Shown one piece after another: positions 35,797 through 46,084 of a stretch of 64,000 bases of DNA (its first letter is position 1; each line of letters opens with the position of its first letter). Made by a program: the position numbers and the translations under genes. Under the pieces are notes generated by a model. The model ran no database searches. It had not been told where the DNA came from and saw nothing but the letters and a program-made list of their open reading frames with translations. Source of the stretch: Marsupella aquatica. Lineage: Eukaryota > Marchantiophyta. The DNA lies in the NCBI GenBank assembly GCA_973895155.1, contig OZ316891.1, forward strand, positions 12,462,001 through 12,526,000. Direction: 5' to 3'.

Positions 35797-36919
35797 GGAA
35801 TTGAATTCCGTCAACCTCCTCTATGCTAAGCACTCTTCAACCCACAACACTTAGAGCCTTCCTCCTCGTCTTCAGACTCAAATTGCTCGATTCCACCCGA
35901 CTCCTGCCCTCCGCTTCATCAAAATCGAGCAACCATTGCAGTCAGTGGACTGGGGAATGGAATTTCCAATTGGAGATGGTTGAAGATGGTGGGAGTGTCA
36001 CCAAGTCATGTCCTCCAAGCAAGCATGGAAGGAAGGAAGAGGAAGGTGACTACAAACCGAGAATGGGCGATCGACAGTGGTGTAAATGATACCGATCATT
36101 CTGTTGTTTTCCTCCCTCCCCCACAATTCCCAGTGAGGGTGCCTTCTTCCTCCCTCTTGAATATTAATGAATTTTAAAGGTAGCTTTCCATTCACCCCCT
36201 CTTCCACCCCCTACACTAGTTCTTGTAGTGGGAGGGGCTGTACCAAAAAAAAATGATATCCATCACACTGTAAGCGCCGCTGTACTTACTTGACTAGGGA
36301 CATGCGTGCCGTAGTTGCAACTTGCTGGTTAGCAGTCTTTGATCGCAAAAAGTTATTTTAACTTGCTTCCAGACTTTTGCAGGTGGTCAGTCTAATTCTC
36401 CCGGGCCAGACAGATTTCTTGATCTACTAACTTTTTCCAGCATTTTGCCAGCATCTAGCAAAAACCATGTGTTTGCGGTCTATTTCAACAGAGAACATGT
36501 TTTGGGGGGCATTTGAGCTCACAAAAGGTTTTCAAGCTGTTGTGTCTGGAATATAATAATTTCCTCCCCCTTTCCCAAAGCTCGTATTTTTCCAGCCCAC
36601 CATGTTTGCAATGTCACTCAGTTTTTTCTCGAGTTTTCAACGCCAGAACTTTGAAAAACTAATTATGCAAAACTAAATACAAGTAAGGCAGCCAGCCTTA
36701 GTGTAGATTCAGGTCAAAAATTATGCAAACCTAATTACAACTATGGCAGCTGGCCTGTAGATTCAGAACAAAAGCCAACTTTTCAGGTTCACTAGTCTCT
36801 CATTCTTAGTTGTGGCCTGCTGCTTGTGCCTGCTGCCCAATGTTTCTGATTTCTCACACTTTTGCTGAGTAGGGTGTGAATGATTCCTACTTTGGGTGGA
36901 TGAGTGAGAAAAGTAGGCA
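35797..36919. other. Upstream of the J-domain gene, no gene seen
   Basis: Presumed promoter of the minus-strand gene. A local duplication lies at about 36660-36772 (ATGCAAA-CTAAATACAA and GGCAGC-GCCT-GTAGATTCAG twice). Nothing else is recognised. Confidence 0.45.
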
Positions 36920-36990
36920 GCACCAGCAGGATTCAAACCTGCAACCTGTCCCATCCGAATGAGCTACTCTACCACTCAGCCTGGGGCAGC
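36920..36990 (-). repeat. tRNA-like sequence, probable SINE head
   Basis: On the minus strand an A-box-like GGCTGAGTGGTAGAG is followed 35 bp later by a B-box-like GGTTTGAATCC inside a perfect T-arm stem (GCAGG...CCTGC). The acceptor arm does not pair well and the anticodon arm is poor, so a functional tRNA is unlikely. It shares GCTGAGTGGTAG...AGCTCAT with the SINE-like sequence at 39346 on the other strand. Confidence 0.45.
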
Positions 36991-37071
36991 TCATGACCAG
37001 ACTAATATGCACCTAGTATTTACCGTACTTGATACCTACATCAGGCAAAGCAGGCAGCTAGGTACGGACTA

Positions 37072-37430
37072 ATCAATGTTAGGATTTACTCTTAGGTCTA
37101 GAGTCACGACTGTATCACAGTTAGGGCTAACCTTAGTCGCAAACTAGGTTAGGTTAGTCATGTTGTGCACACACTATACCCAAGCGGTGTTTGCTTGGAT
37201 AGTGGGAACTCAGGCTCATTGTAACGGAGCCAGTTGAGAGATAGGGAGAGCTTGTGTTGTGGATGCTTGGTATGGCCGGCCGGCTTAGAGTGCAGTAAAT
37301 TAAAGCTCTTGTGTGTTCCCGTGGACGTAACCTAACGTGGAAGTGAACCATGTATCTCTCTGTGTCGATACTTGTCGTTGGATGGTTCATGGGTTTGCCG
37401 TTGCAATTGTTGTCTATGCTCAACAATCAA
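37072..37430 (+). mobile_element. Solo LTR, Ty1/copia type, with 5-bp TSD
   Basis: The LTR spans 37077-37425 (349 bp), begins TGTTAG, ends CTCAACA, and is flanked by the 5-bp duplication ATCAA (37072-37076 and 37426-37430). Near its 3' end it has the copia-like sequence TCCCGTGGACGTAACC and GTGAACCATGTATCTC, typical of the R/U5 part. No internal domain lies on either side, so this is a solo LTR left by recombination between two LTRs. The intact duplication suggests a fairly young insertion. Confidence 0.85.
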
Positions 37431-39334
37431 TGCTAATCTGCATTGACTAGCCTTGATCTTAGCCTTTGTCTTAATGCATGTAGTACCCTTGCTTGTTTAA
37501 GCATGAATCAAGTCCCATGACTAGCTATTTGAGTGGCCAAGAGAGAGTAACCACTACTGTAGAGTAGTTCCCATTATGTGCAAAATGTCCACTATTTTTC
37601 ATTTCAGATATTAGTTTGCATGTGGACCCGTTAAAGGTATAAGATTGGGAGAAGACCTCTGACTATCATGTAATTAACATTGTGGACTATTATAAGTCTT
37701 TTTAGAGTCATTACGTTCTTTGAGGAGTTGACCTGTTAGAACAGATAGTCAGACTAGGATGAGCTGAGTGTGTAAGTAACCACATGGATTTGATCCATGA
37801 TCTTATTGGCTTATGATAAGTCATTTGTTTTTCGCGGAATATAGATAACCAAGGAGTATACCTTGGGAGACTTGGCTTAGTGGGCTCATTCTCTAAAGTT
37901 GTGCCTCACTAAGCGGTACCTACTTGTGATGCACTTGCTCCCGTGCTCCATATTCCTCCATTTAGAGGTTGAGAGAGCTTGACTTATTGTGTAATAGATT
38001 ATTTTCCTGATTGGAGTTTGCCAATGGGATTGATCCAGTGATTATGTATGGTGTGTTGTCTTTCATGTATGTAATTTCTAGGGTTGGCTAGAAATTTTAT
38101 AGTTTATGTAGCAAGGCTATGACAACGATGTATGTTGGTTGATGATATATAATTATTACTTACGGACCCCCTTTAGGAGTCCCTTGCAAATTTCCTGCAT
38201 GAGGACGTGCCACATCAAGATACATGAGACAAAGACAAATAGGACACAACTATTTTGCGGAAAGAAAACAGTGCCCAAATCCTGTTTGTGACAAATTTTG
38301 TGTAATAACTAGGTTGCCATGTCATAAAACCTGAAAGTAAAAGTAAACCATCAAGAATTTGGTGGAACATTTAACAAGAAGATTGGTTAACCCTCTAGTA
38401 ACATATCTATCTAAAGGTCTAACTTCTACCTTAACTGTGCCGAGCTAAGGTCCCGGCTAAAGTACAAGGGTGTGATCCTAAAGCATCTCTCCATGTTTCA
38501 TTGAGTAGATAACACTTCTTTGCCCAATACATACAGGAGTACAACCATAAGGATTTGATGTTGCTACACAAAGGTGCACTGTTCTCCACAACAATTACTT
38601 TGTCCTTTATTTGCCTTTGCACAAATGAGCTCATTAGCAGGGGCCCAAGCTCGCCATAAGGTTCATGTATGAGGACCCAAAAATTCCACGTCTACATCAT
38701 TTGAATCCTGCCTCGAGTTATCTTCTTGGTCAGAACTACCTGCTCAGAACTGGAGGTCTAGTATTCAAATTGTAGCTTCTAAGTTGAGGATTTTGTGCAA
38801 GAAGATTAATAACCTTTTTGAGGGTAGGGAATTGTGAGGGAGCCTAGGCTCCTGCTAACGATTTAAATGCAGAGGTGGCTTGTAAGAATTGGGTTCAACT
38901 TCCGGGGTGGCCAAAATCAACCATGGATTAGTTTCTACATAGTCATGGGCAGTTTGGGTACAGGACCTTCAAGAAGGTAATCCATGAGGGCATCCTCTTC
39001 GGCATCCTTACTTGTTAATTGTTTAGATGGTCATGAAGGGAATTATTCCAATGCTTGCCCGAGTGCTTACTTAGTAAAGAGTACTAAAGAGACTAAAGTG
39101 CCCTGGGGTAAAAACTTTTGCTTTTCCAGGGGTGAGGTCACCCCGGTGTCTCTCTCGAATTAGCCAATTTTGACCCAAAAGCATAGTGAACCACAAACAC
39201 GTTGCTAGAGAATGACTTGACATGACACACATTTGATGCAAGTAACCAGCCATTCCTTGATGCACCACTCTAGAGACATTGGGCATATCTCAAACATGAT
39301 TTTGATCTTTAGAGTAATCATTTTCTTAAAACAG
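37431..39334. other. Intergenic, no gene seen
   Basis: No recognisable coding. The part at 38158-38345 is related to 60848-61030 (separate entry). Confidence 0.45.
38155..38345 (+). repeat. Dispersed repeat related to 60845-61030
   Basis: TTACGGACCCC-N-TAG-AGTCCCTT-CAAA-TTCCT and GCCA-(A/G)TCAA, then GTTTGTG-CAA-TTT-GTGTAA and a CCATG-CATAAAACCTGAAAGTAAAAG-like end, are shared in order with 60845-61030. It is probably the same transposon fragment, class unknown. Confidence 0.5.
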
Positions 39335-39486
39335 CTTAATTCGCCCAAAGAGGCATGGCTGAGTGGTAGCTCATCTGGGTGGAGACTGATAGGTCTTGGG
39401 TTCAAGTGTTGTGACTGAATGTTCCCTTTCTGTGTGGTTTCACATATTTCTCCTTAAAAAAAAAACCCCCAAAAATAACTTAATTC
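39335..39486 (+). mobile_element. SINE-like element with poly(A) tail and possible TSD
   Basis: The body begins about 39346 with GGCATGGCTGAGTGGTAGC (A box) and has GGTCTTGGGTTCAAGTG (B box) about 50 bp later. It continues for about 60 bp and ends in a ten-base A run (39456-39465). CTTAATTC occurs at 39335-39342 and 39479-39486 and may be the target duplication, although another CTTAATTC lies just after it. This structure fits a tRNA-derived SINE moved by LINE machinery; LINE fragments exist at 57.8-62 kb. Confidence 0.6.
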
Positions 39487-39537
39487 AGTGTAACTTAATT
39501 CAGCCTTTTCGACTGACCTGACCTCTCACGAGCCTGG

Positions 39538-40440
39538 TATATATGCCACGGCTGCCCAAGCTCAACTATACTACTACTTGAGTTTTCCCCCTCCCCAGAC
39601 CTTCGAATCCATGGCAGTAGGAGTGGCACCCACTCAAAGAGGGGGAGCTGTCTTGAGGAACAACATTTTCCTCCAACTAATTAAGGTGATCTCTTTCCAA
39701 TGTGGGGCCTGAGGACGTACTATCGAGAGGGAGACAAAAGGAGGCCAAACAGAATGGCGTGTTGCCGTGGCAGCAACAGGAGAGAAGCCTTCTTCCTCAA
39801 TCTCCCTTCATACCGTGGGAGAAGGACTTGGCCAATGCTGTGCAGCTGATGGTCTGTCTCGGAAGGGACCTTGAGATCAAGTACTTAGATGATGTGCAGG
39901 TTGTGGCCACTACTTCTCTCGCAGTGCATAAGGGATCTCAAAGAACTGAGATTCCGAGCTGGTATGTATGTGCTAGTAGAATCTCAAGCAATTAATTACC
40001 GAGTGAAGTTTGGTAGTCGAGCTGTGAGATATGGTTGTCAAGTGGAACTCAAAGGTAAGTTTTGCTCAGATTAGACGTTGGGTCTACTATTGTCAAGGTA
40101 CTCTGGTCCTCTTGCCGACTAGTGATGATTGATTGGGTTGTGATATCATTCTTTCCAAGGTTAGAGCTACCAAAAGAAAATTATCTTATATCAACTTTCA
40201 TTTTGCTCTCATCATTATCTTATTGCTTTGGATGGTCAGGTTGTCAGGAGGCACTTATGTTTTGTCGAACCCTGCAGTGATGAGGTATTCTATAATGCAA
40301 GCAAACAAGAATTTTTTTAGGGAGGGGAATGTTGTTAGCAAGACACTTGTGGTTTTAAATTTCTTTTGCTTTTTGCTGCCTTTTATATTTTTTGTGTGTT
40401 TTATGACTCCAGATGGCTAGAGAAATCTAGCAAAAAAAGG
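39538..40440 (+). other. Possible gene fragment with TATA box and splice-like sites
   Basis: GGTATATATGCC at 39537 resembles a TATA box. An ATG at 39611 opens a 25-codon frame (MAVGVAPTQRGGAVLRNNIF, then LQLIK) that ends at an AAG|GTGATC donor-like site. Further protein-like frames follow (RDLKELRFRAGMYVLVESQA at about 39934, ending at CAAAG|GTAAGT, 40052). I recognise no family and could not join the pieces in one frame, so this may be a decayed gene or chance. Confidence 0.25.
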
Positions 40441-40507
40441 AGTCCCCAAAATGGATGTTATCAACCAGGTTACTGTTAGGGAGGCAGTTGCATATAGAAA
40501 AATTAGG

Positions 40508-40605
40508 CGTCATGTGAGAAAAAATTTAGCTCATGCCAGGGAAAAATTACTGTTAGGGGTCATGTGAGAAAAAATTTAGCTCATGTGAGGAAAAATTTAC
40601 TGTTT
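40508..40605 (+). repeat. Tandem duplication, period about 51 bp
   Basis: GTCATGTGAGAAAAAATTTA with GCTCATG and GGAAAAATT-ACTGTT occurs twice (about 40508-40558 and 40559-40605). The units are nearly identical. Confidence 0.85.
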
Positions 40606-40912
40606 CTTCACATGCTACAATGACCCTCTAGTGATTGGAGGCAACCGTTTGGTCAGTCCAATGATGAATTTAGGGTCAGGGATTCAGCAGTTAGTCCCAG
40701 GCAGAGGTAGCAAGTATGGACTCATCTCAAAGCACAACTGCCCTTCAAAAGCTATGGGTTACCCGAAGTTACCATTAAAAGGAGATTTTTCCTGAAATTG
40801 TGGAGTAAAGTGGCATGCTAGAGGAGAACAGTGATTGAAATGTGGAAAAAGGGGGAGGTCTTGGACACTTCCCCTTATATAGGGGCAGTTGTGGTTCAAA
40901 CAAATGGGAATC

Positions 40913-40949
40913 ATCAACAGCTTTCTAGTCAACCATCACAACTGCTCCT
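40913..40949 (+). repeat. 37-bp segment repeated exactly at 46863-46899
   Basis: ATCAACAGCTTTCTAGTCAA and the next 17 bases are identical at both places, and similarity stops abruptly on both sides. The 46-kb copy sits exactly where the methyltransferase-like repeat is truncated. Confidence 0.9.
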
Positions 40950-41878
40950 TGGTCATGTGTCAATGGTGCTGACTCTCCTAGTGAAGCCACTCGTTGAACA
41001 CTAGACTGAAGTTTTAGCGCAATCCTCAGTATGAGACATAGAACAATGCATCGCATTCTGAATGGGTTTAGGGTTTATGACATCAAATTTTCTAAATTAG
41101 CCGGGTTGGAAAAGAATTTGGGAAACGTTACCGTTGCTGTGACCTGCTGACAAATGGATGTAAGGTTATTGGTGGATCACCTTTTAAAATTGTCCGGGGT
41201 TACTTTAGTTACCATAATAGTAGTCTCGCCCATGAGTCAATTGTGCAATGCTACCCTTATGTATACATTAATCTGATCTGATCTGAATTTATAGAACAAG
41301 GTCGTAGCACTCTGTTTTGCCATCATGTATGCAGCACAATTTCCTCTGGAGAAGTTGGCGATTAGGGTTTGTGTCTCCTGGGTTCAGTCATTCTTTTGGA
41401 CATTTTGTTTTGAGTATGAAGCAGACCGTAGTCAAAAGACTGTGACGGACTTGAGAGAGGAGAGATTTTATCAGTTCCATCTTTGTCTTTGTATATTTTC
41501 ATCGCTGATCATTTTGCCTGAATTTCAAGGTGCAAATGTGCAACAATGTGCACAGCTGCTGGAGACACAATCCCCTCAAATTCGCGCAGGAGCTTCCAAG
41601 TGGAGGGAAGCTGCTACGAGGATCAGCAAAACTGGAACCCTTCACGCAAAGTCGTTGGTGGGATGGAATCACGTCAACAGAACACTGACAGCTTGAAAAT
41701 GGAATTGAAACGAGTAGGCGACATAAAAGCAAATTGAACCAGAAGTATAAGAGCGAACGATTTACTGGAGATTCGAGAGCCGGAACCTCTACCTAGAGTG
41801 GAAGAGGGGCAATCTTCACCGAACTCTGAAGGCGAGGTGACTGAGAATTCAGTTAGACAAGACCTGAAAACTGAGGAG

Positions 41879-44443
41879 ATGCCCACGAAAGCGCTTCGGA
41901 TGGATTGTCGGTCAAGTTTAGCATGGATGAAGCCAGGGCTCAATTTGATTGCTGAGGGCAGATTTCAATCTCGCACCAGCTATAGCAATAGAGATTGGTC
42001 TCACGACAATGCACAAGGGAATGGCATGACGCAGATCCATAGCACCGGTACCATGAGTGAAGCAATTGCTGGTTTGCAGAATCGTCTACAACGAGGCATT
42101 ACCACAGACTCGTCCAGGTATATTAAAATTCTGCAGATGTGCTTGCAACAGAAAGACCTTTCAGCGACCAAGCAGGTACATGACTGCATCACCAAGAGTG
42201 GAATGGTTAAGAATCCATATGTGACAGGCAACCTCCTAAATGTGTATATCAAGTGCGGGAGATTGTTGGATGCACGACGAGTTTTTGTAGAACTTGAGAA
42301 GAGGACGGTTATTCATTGGAATTCGATAATTGCAGGGTATGCTAAGAACGGTAATGCTGAATCCGCCTTTCAACTTTTCAAATTAATGCGCCAAGAAGGT
42401 GCGCGGCCTAATAACGTCACATATCTCAGCATACTGAAGGCATTTGCCAGCCCATCAGCTCTGAAATGGGGAAAAGAAGTGCATAGGTGTATTCGACATG
42501 GCGGTTTTGAATCAGATGTACGTGTAGGGTCTGCCCTCCTTCACATGTATGCGAAGTGTGGGTGCATCACAGAGGCAAAGCTAGTTTTTGAAAATTTGAC
42601 GAATCGAAATATCGTCACATGGAACATAATGATTGGAGCGTATGCAGAAAGTGGTCATGGGATGGAAGCATATGGACTGTTTCTCCAATTGATACGGGAA
42701 GGCTTCGAACCAGATGCATTCACTTATGCAAGCATCCTGAATGCATCTGCATCTACGGGCGCTTTGGAGTGGGTGAAGAAAGTTCATGGGCATGCTCTCA
42801 AAGCTGGACTGGAGTCGGATTTGCGTGTGGGTAATGCACTCGTTCACATGTATGCAAAGAGTGGCAGTTTAGATCATGCCCGACTGGTTTTTGACAGAAT
42901 GGAGAAACGCAGTGTAATCACATGGAACATAATGATTGGAGCGTACGCAGAAAGTGGTCTTGGGATGGAAGGTTATGGATTGTTTCTCCAAATGATACGG
43001 GAAGGCTGCGAACCAGATACGTGCACTTGTGCAAGCATCCTGAATGCATCTGCATCTACGGGGGCTTTGGAGTTGGTGAAGAAAGTTCATAGCTATGCTC
43101 TCAAAGCTGGACTGGACTCGGATTTGCGTGTGGGTAATGCGCTCGTTCAAATGTATGCGAAGAGTGGCAGTTTCGATGATGCCCGACTGGTTTTTGACAG
43201 AATGGAGAAACGCACTGTAGTCACATGGAACATTATGATTGGAGCCCATGCACAAAGTGGTCGTTGGATGGAAGCATATGGACTGTTGCTCCAAATGAGA
43301 CGGGAAGGCTTCGAACCAAATGCAATCACTTATGCGAGCATCCTGAATGCATCTGCATCTGCGGGGGCTTTGGAGTGGGTGAAGAAAGTTCACGACCATG
43401 CTCTCAAAGCAGGACTGGAGTCGGATTTGCTTGTGGGCGGTGCACTGGTTCACATGTATGCGAAGAGTGGCAGTATAGATGACGCCCAACAAGTTTTTGA
43501 CAGACTGGGGAAACGCGATGTAATCACTTGGAACATAATGATCGGTGGACTTGCACAACACGGACATGCGCATGCAGCCCTGGAACTTTTCAGAAAAATG
43601 AATGCGGACCATGTGAAGCCCATCGACACGTCATTCATAGCTGTGTTGTCTGCCTGTTCTCATGGTGGCCTTGTTGATGATGGCCGTAGAATCTTTTCAG
43701 CTATGACGCGAGATTATGGTATCGAGCGTACTGTTGTTCACTATAACCTCATGGTTGATATTCTTGGTCGGGCGGGACATTTGGAGGAAGCAGTGCAGTT
43801 CATCAGTGAGATGCCGATCGAACCAGATGATGTAACTTGGACAGCCTTGCTTGGGGCTTGTAGAACTTACGGTAATGTGGAGCTGGGCGAGCTGGCCGCT
43901 GACAAGCTTTTCAAGCTGGAACCCGGTAAGGCCTCTACATATGTGCTGCTCTCCAATATCTATGCTGCAGCTGGGAAGTGGGAGAAGGTATCATCTGTGC
44001 GCACTATGATGCAAGAGAGAGGTGTTCGGAAGGAGCCAGGGCGTAGCTGGATTGAAGTTGATAACAAGATCCATGAATTTGTTGTGGGGGATACGTCTCA
44101 CCCAGAAGCGGAGGCGATATATACTGAGCTGAATAAATTGAGTGAAAAACTGAAGGCGGAAGGGTACATTCCGGATACCCAGCATGTATTGCATGATATC
44201 AATGAAGAGGATAAAGAGCTAGCCCTTTGCTCTCATAGTGAGAAGTTGGCTATTGCTTACGGACTTATGCACCTACCCTGGGGAGAACCTATTCGTGTAA
44301 GTAAGAACCTTCGGGTGTGTTCAGATTGCCACTCAGCGACCAAGTATATCTCTAAGGTGACCGGACGCGAGATTATTGCAAGGGATGCAAATCGGTTCCA
44401 CCATTTTAAAGATGGGATGTGTTCTTGTGGTGATTACTGGTGA
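41879..44443 (+). CDS. PPR protein, PLS subclass with E and DYW domains
   Basis: Single-exon frame; the first ATG in the open stretch is 41879, giving 854 residues (the frame is open from 41738 without an earlier ATG). An organelle-targeting N-terminus precedes PPR motifs of P-L-S type from about residue 85 (YIKILQMCLQQKDLSATKQV, YVTGNLLNVYIKCGRLLDAR, HWNSIIAGYAKNGNAESAFQ). Near-identical 101-residue triplets follow. After the E region (GRSWIEV) the DYW deaminase has the zinc-binding HSEKLA (His786), CSDCH and the C-terminal CSCGDYW, all intact. Such proteins bind single-stranded RNA and carry out C-to-U editing in mitochondria or plastids. The target site cannot be told without decoding the repeats. 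The family is absent from marchantiid liverworts, which argues against Marchantia as source. Confidence 0.95.
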   Translation: MPTKALRMDCRSSLAWMKPGLNLIAEGRFQSRTSYSNRDWSHDNAQGNGMTQIHSTGTMSEAIAGLQNRLQRGITTDSSRYIKILQMCLQQKDLSATKQVHDCITKSGMVKNPYVTGNLLNVYIKCGRLLDARRVFVELEKRTVIHWNSIIAGYAKNGNAESAFQLFKLMRQEGARPNNVTYLSILKAFASPSALKWGKEVHRCIRHGGFESDVRVGSALLHMYAKCGCITEAKLVFENLTNRNIVTWNIMIGAYAESGHGMEAYGLFLQLIREGFEPDAFTYASILNASASTGALEWVKKVHGHALKAGLESDLRVGNALVHMYAKSGSLDHARLVFDRMEKRSVITWNIMIGAYAESGLGMEGYGLFLQMIREGCEPDTCTCASILNASASTGALELVKKVHSYALKAGLDSDLRVGNALVQMYAKSGSFDDARLVFDRMEKRTVVTWNIMIGAHAQSGRWMEAYGLLLQMRREGFEPNAITYASILNASASAGALEWVKKVHDHALKAGLESDLLVGGALVHMYAKSGSIDDAQQVFDRLGKRDVITWNIMIGGLAQHGHAHAALELFRKMNADHVKPIDTSFIAVLSACSHGGLVDDGRRIFSAMTRDYGIERTVVHYNLMVDILGRAGHLEEAVQFISEMPIEPDDVTWTALLGACRTYGNVELGELAADKLFKLEPGKASTYVLLSNIYAAAGKWEKVSSVRTMMQERGVRKEPGRSWIEVDNKIHEFVVGDTSHPEAEAIYTELNKLSEKLKAEGYIPDTQHVLHDINEEDKELALCSHSEKLAIAYGLMHLPWGEPIRVSKNLRVCSDCHSATKYISKVTGREIIARDANRFHHFKDGMCSCGDYW
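42604..43512 (+). repeat. Three near-identical 303-bp PPR units
   Basis: The P-L-S triplet is repeated with an exact 303-bp period (ATGTATGC-AAGAGTGGCAGT starts at about 42848, 43151 and 43454). Nucleotide identity is far higher than between ordinary PPR repeats, including silent positions, which indicates recent unequal crossing-over or gene conversion. Confidence 0.92.
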
Positions 44444-44837
44444 ACCCAGATTGAAAGCTGTGTTGAGCTGGCTGGAAAGTGACTTCAAATCAGTAGTCAC
44501 TTGCAGAGCAGATACAATCAGGTTTTGGGTGTCGCAATTCTGTAACATTAATTTTGAGATTCTGCAATTGGGGATTGTACCTAGCCCTTTCCTGGCTGGA
44601 AGACCATTTCATGTAAGAGAAATGTTTCTCAAGTTTCCTTTTGAGTGTCGAAGTTATAGGTGCGTGAAATCAAGCTCTTGGCTTGATATGTAGAAACCTC
44701 TTTTGACATCTTAGTTGAATATTGTCCTTAGATCAGAAGAAGAGTTTGCATACAGTAGCTGCCTTGCTGTGAACATGGTACTGGAAGGGAACTCACATTG
44801 GTGACAGGAGACGAAAATCAAGGGCATAAAGATCAAA
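44444..44837. other. Downstream of the PPR gene
   Basis: Presumed 3' untranslated region; no other feature seen. Confidence 0.4.
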
Positions 44838-45305
44838 TGCGCGGATGGCGACCTCCACCAGCAGAAAACTTCAAGCAATCAGTTTTCGAGTTCATCGACT
44901 TGCAGGAAGCCTTTGGCCCCGAGACTGATGTATTCAGATCTTCGACGTCGGGATGATGTAGGTCGAAGATTAGATAATTCAATTCTAGTAAAGTGGCCAT
45001 GTTCTTCTGCTTCAAGGGAGTTGACAGTCTGGATTCGACCAAAACGATATGAAGTTCCATCTGCATCTCAACTGCTCTGAACTTCTCAGATTCGCAAGAT
45101 AAGGTCGTGAAACGTGCTCGTAAGCTTGTTAGCTACTCTGGGGTTAGGGAAGGCGTAAGAAAATAATTCTCAAATGACGCGAGAATGGAATGATGCACTG
45201 TACAGTGCTATCGTGAAGGATTATCGGACAAAGGGGGAAAGTGGACTGTATTTGCAGCAGAAACTTTGCTACATTGACGGCATGATTGAATCCGAAAGCT
45301 CATAG
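44838..45305 (+). pseudogene. Broken protein-like stretch of unknown family
   Basis: Three short plus-strand frames read like protein and succeed one another: an ATG at 44838 (MRGWRPPPAENFKQSVFEFI, then LQEAFGPETDVFRSS), a second piece (DNSILVKWPCSSASRELTVW, about 44960-45070), and an ATG at 45174 (MTREWNDALYSAIVKDYRTK, then GLYLQQKLCYIDGM) ending at 45305. They are in different frames or separated by stops, so either short introns or frameshift decay must be assumed. I recognise no domain. Confidence 0.25.
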
Positions 45306-46084
45306 ACCGTGCGCGTGAACGCAGAAGGGAGCCATAGTTCTGCAAGGAATAGTGGAGTAGCATGCGTCTGTTGCTTCTTCTGGGCCCATGCCTACTTCAA
45401 GAAAATAGATTCATGTGTAGAAGGTCTTGAGAGAGAAGTAATAACAATCAGAGCATTAGGTAAGTATCCAAATGAAGGAGAACACCTTGCTATCATAAAA
45501 CTCCTGCTGTTACCATAGCTTAATCTGTTATCTCTCTTTTTGGCTTGAATTTGCTTGGGTGAGATGTTGAAGACGTCTGGTGGAAAGACACCATTCTTCC
45601 TTTGAATTAATCCAAAAACAGTCAGGCAGCTATCAACCACTAAATTTAATGTTCTTGACACTGGAATGCCAATCTGGCAGTTGTTTTCCTCAATCCTCGG
45701 CTGTCAATTCAACGAGAAAACATAAATTTTTGCTAGCGACACTGGAAATGGCTAGCGAGGCGACCTGATTGGTCCGGAAATAAGTCACGATGACCAATAT
45801 CCGATTAATTTTTGACCACGGTCTGAATAATTCTAATTGCCATGTGGACCTCCTCCAAGGATTTAAAAGCAGGATTATATCTTGTTTTTGCACGGATGAA
45901 ATATTGTCCTGCCGTAGGAGGATGAGGGATGTTGTCCTGCTCTAGGCAGACGCATCATTATGTTCATGTCAGATTATTCAATGAAACATATGGTAGTCTT
46001 TTCAGTTACCATCCAGGCCGGAGATATGCTAGCATTGGTCTCATATTATAAAACTGAAAATGAAGTCCCTAATCTTTCTTCTCA
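45306..46084. other. Intergenic, nothing recognised
   Basis: No coding motif or repeat seen in this stretch. Confidence 0.4.

Larger units (their letters stand above)
40441..41878. other. Upstream of the PPR gene
   Basis: No supported gene. A telo-box-like GGGTTTAGGGTTTATG lies near 41067. The frames at 41325-41737 have no PPR signature and are probably 5' leader of the PPR gene. Confidence 0.4.

Noticed and set aside
36920-36990. Functional tRNA gene
   Set aside because: The T arm is perfect, but the acceptor and anticodon arms do not pair, so a SINE head is more likely.
42869-43612. 247-codon minus-strand frame inside the PPR gene
   Set aside because: It is the shadow of three near-identical PPR repeats, so one stop-free unit gives a long antisense frame.
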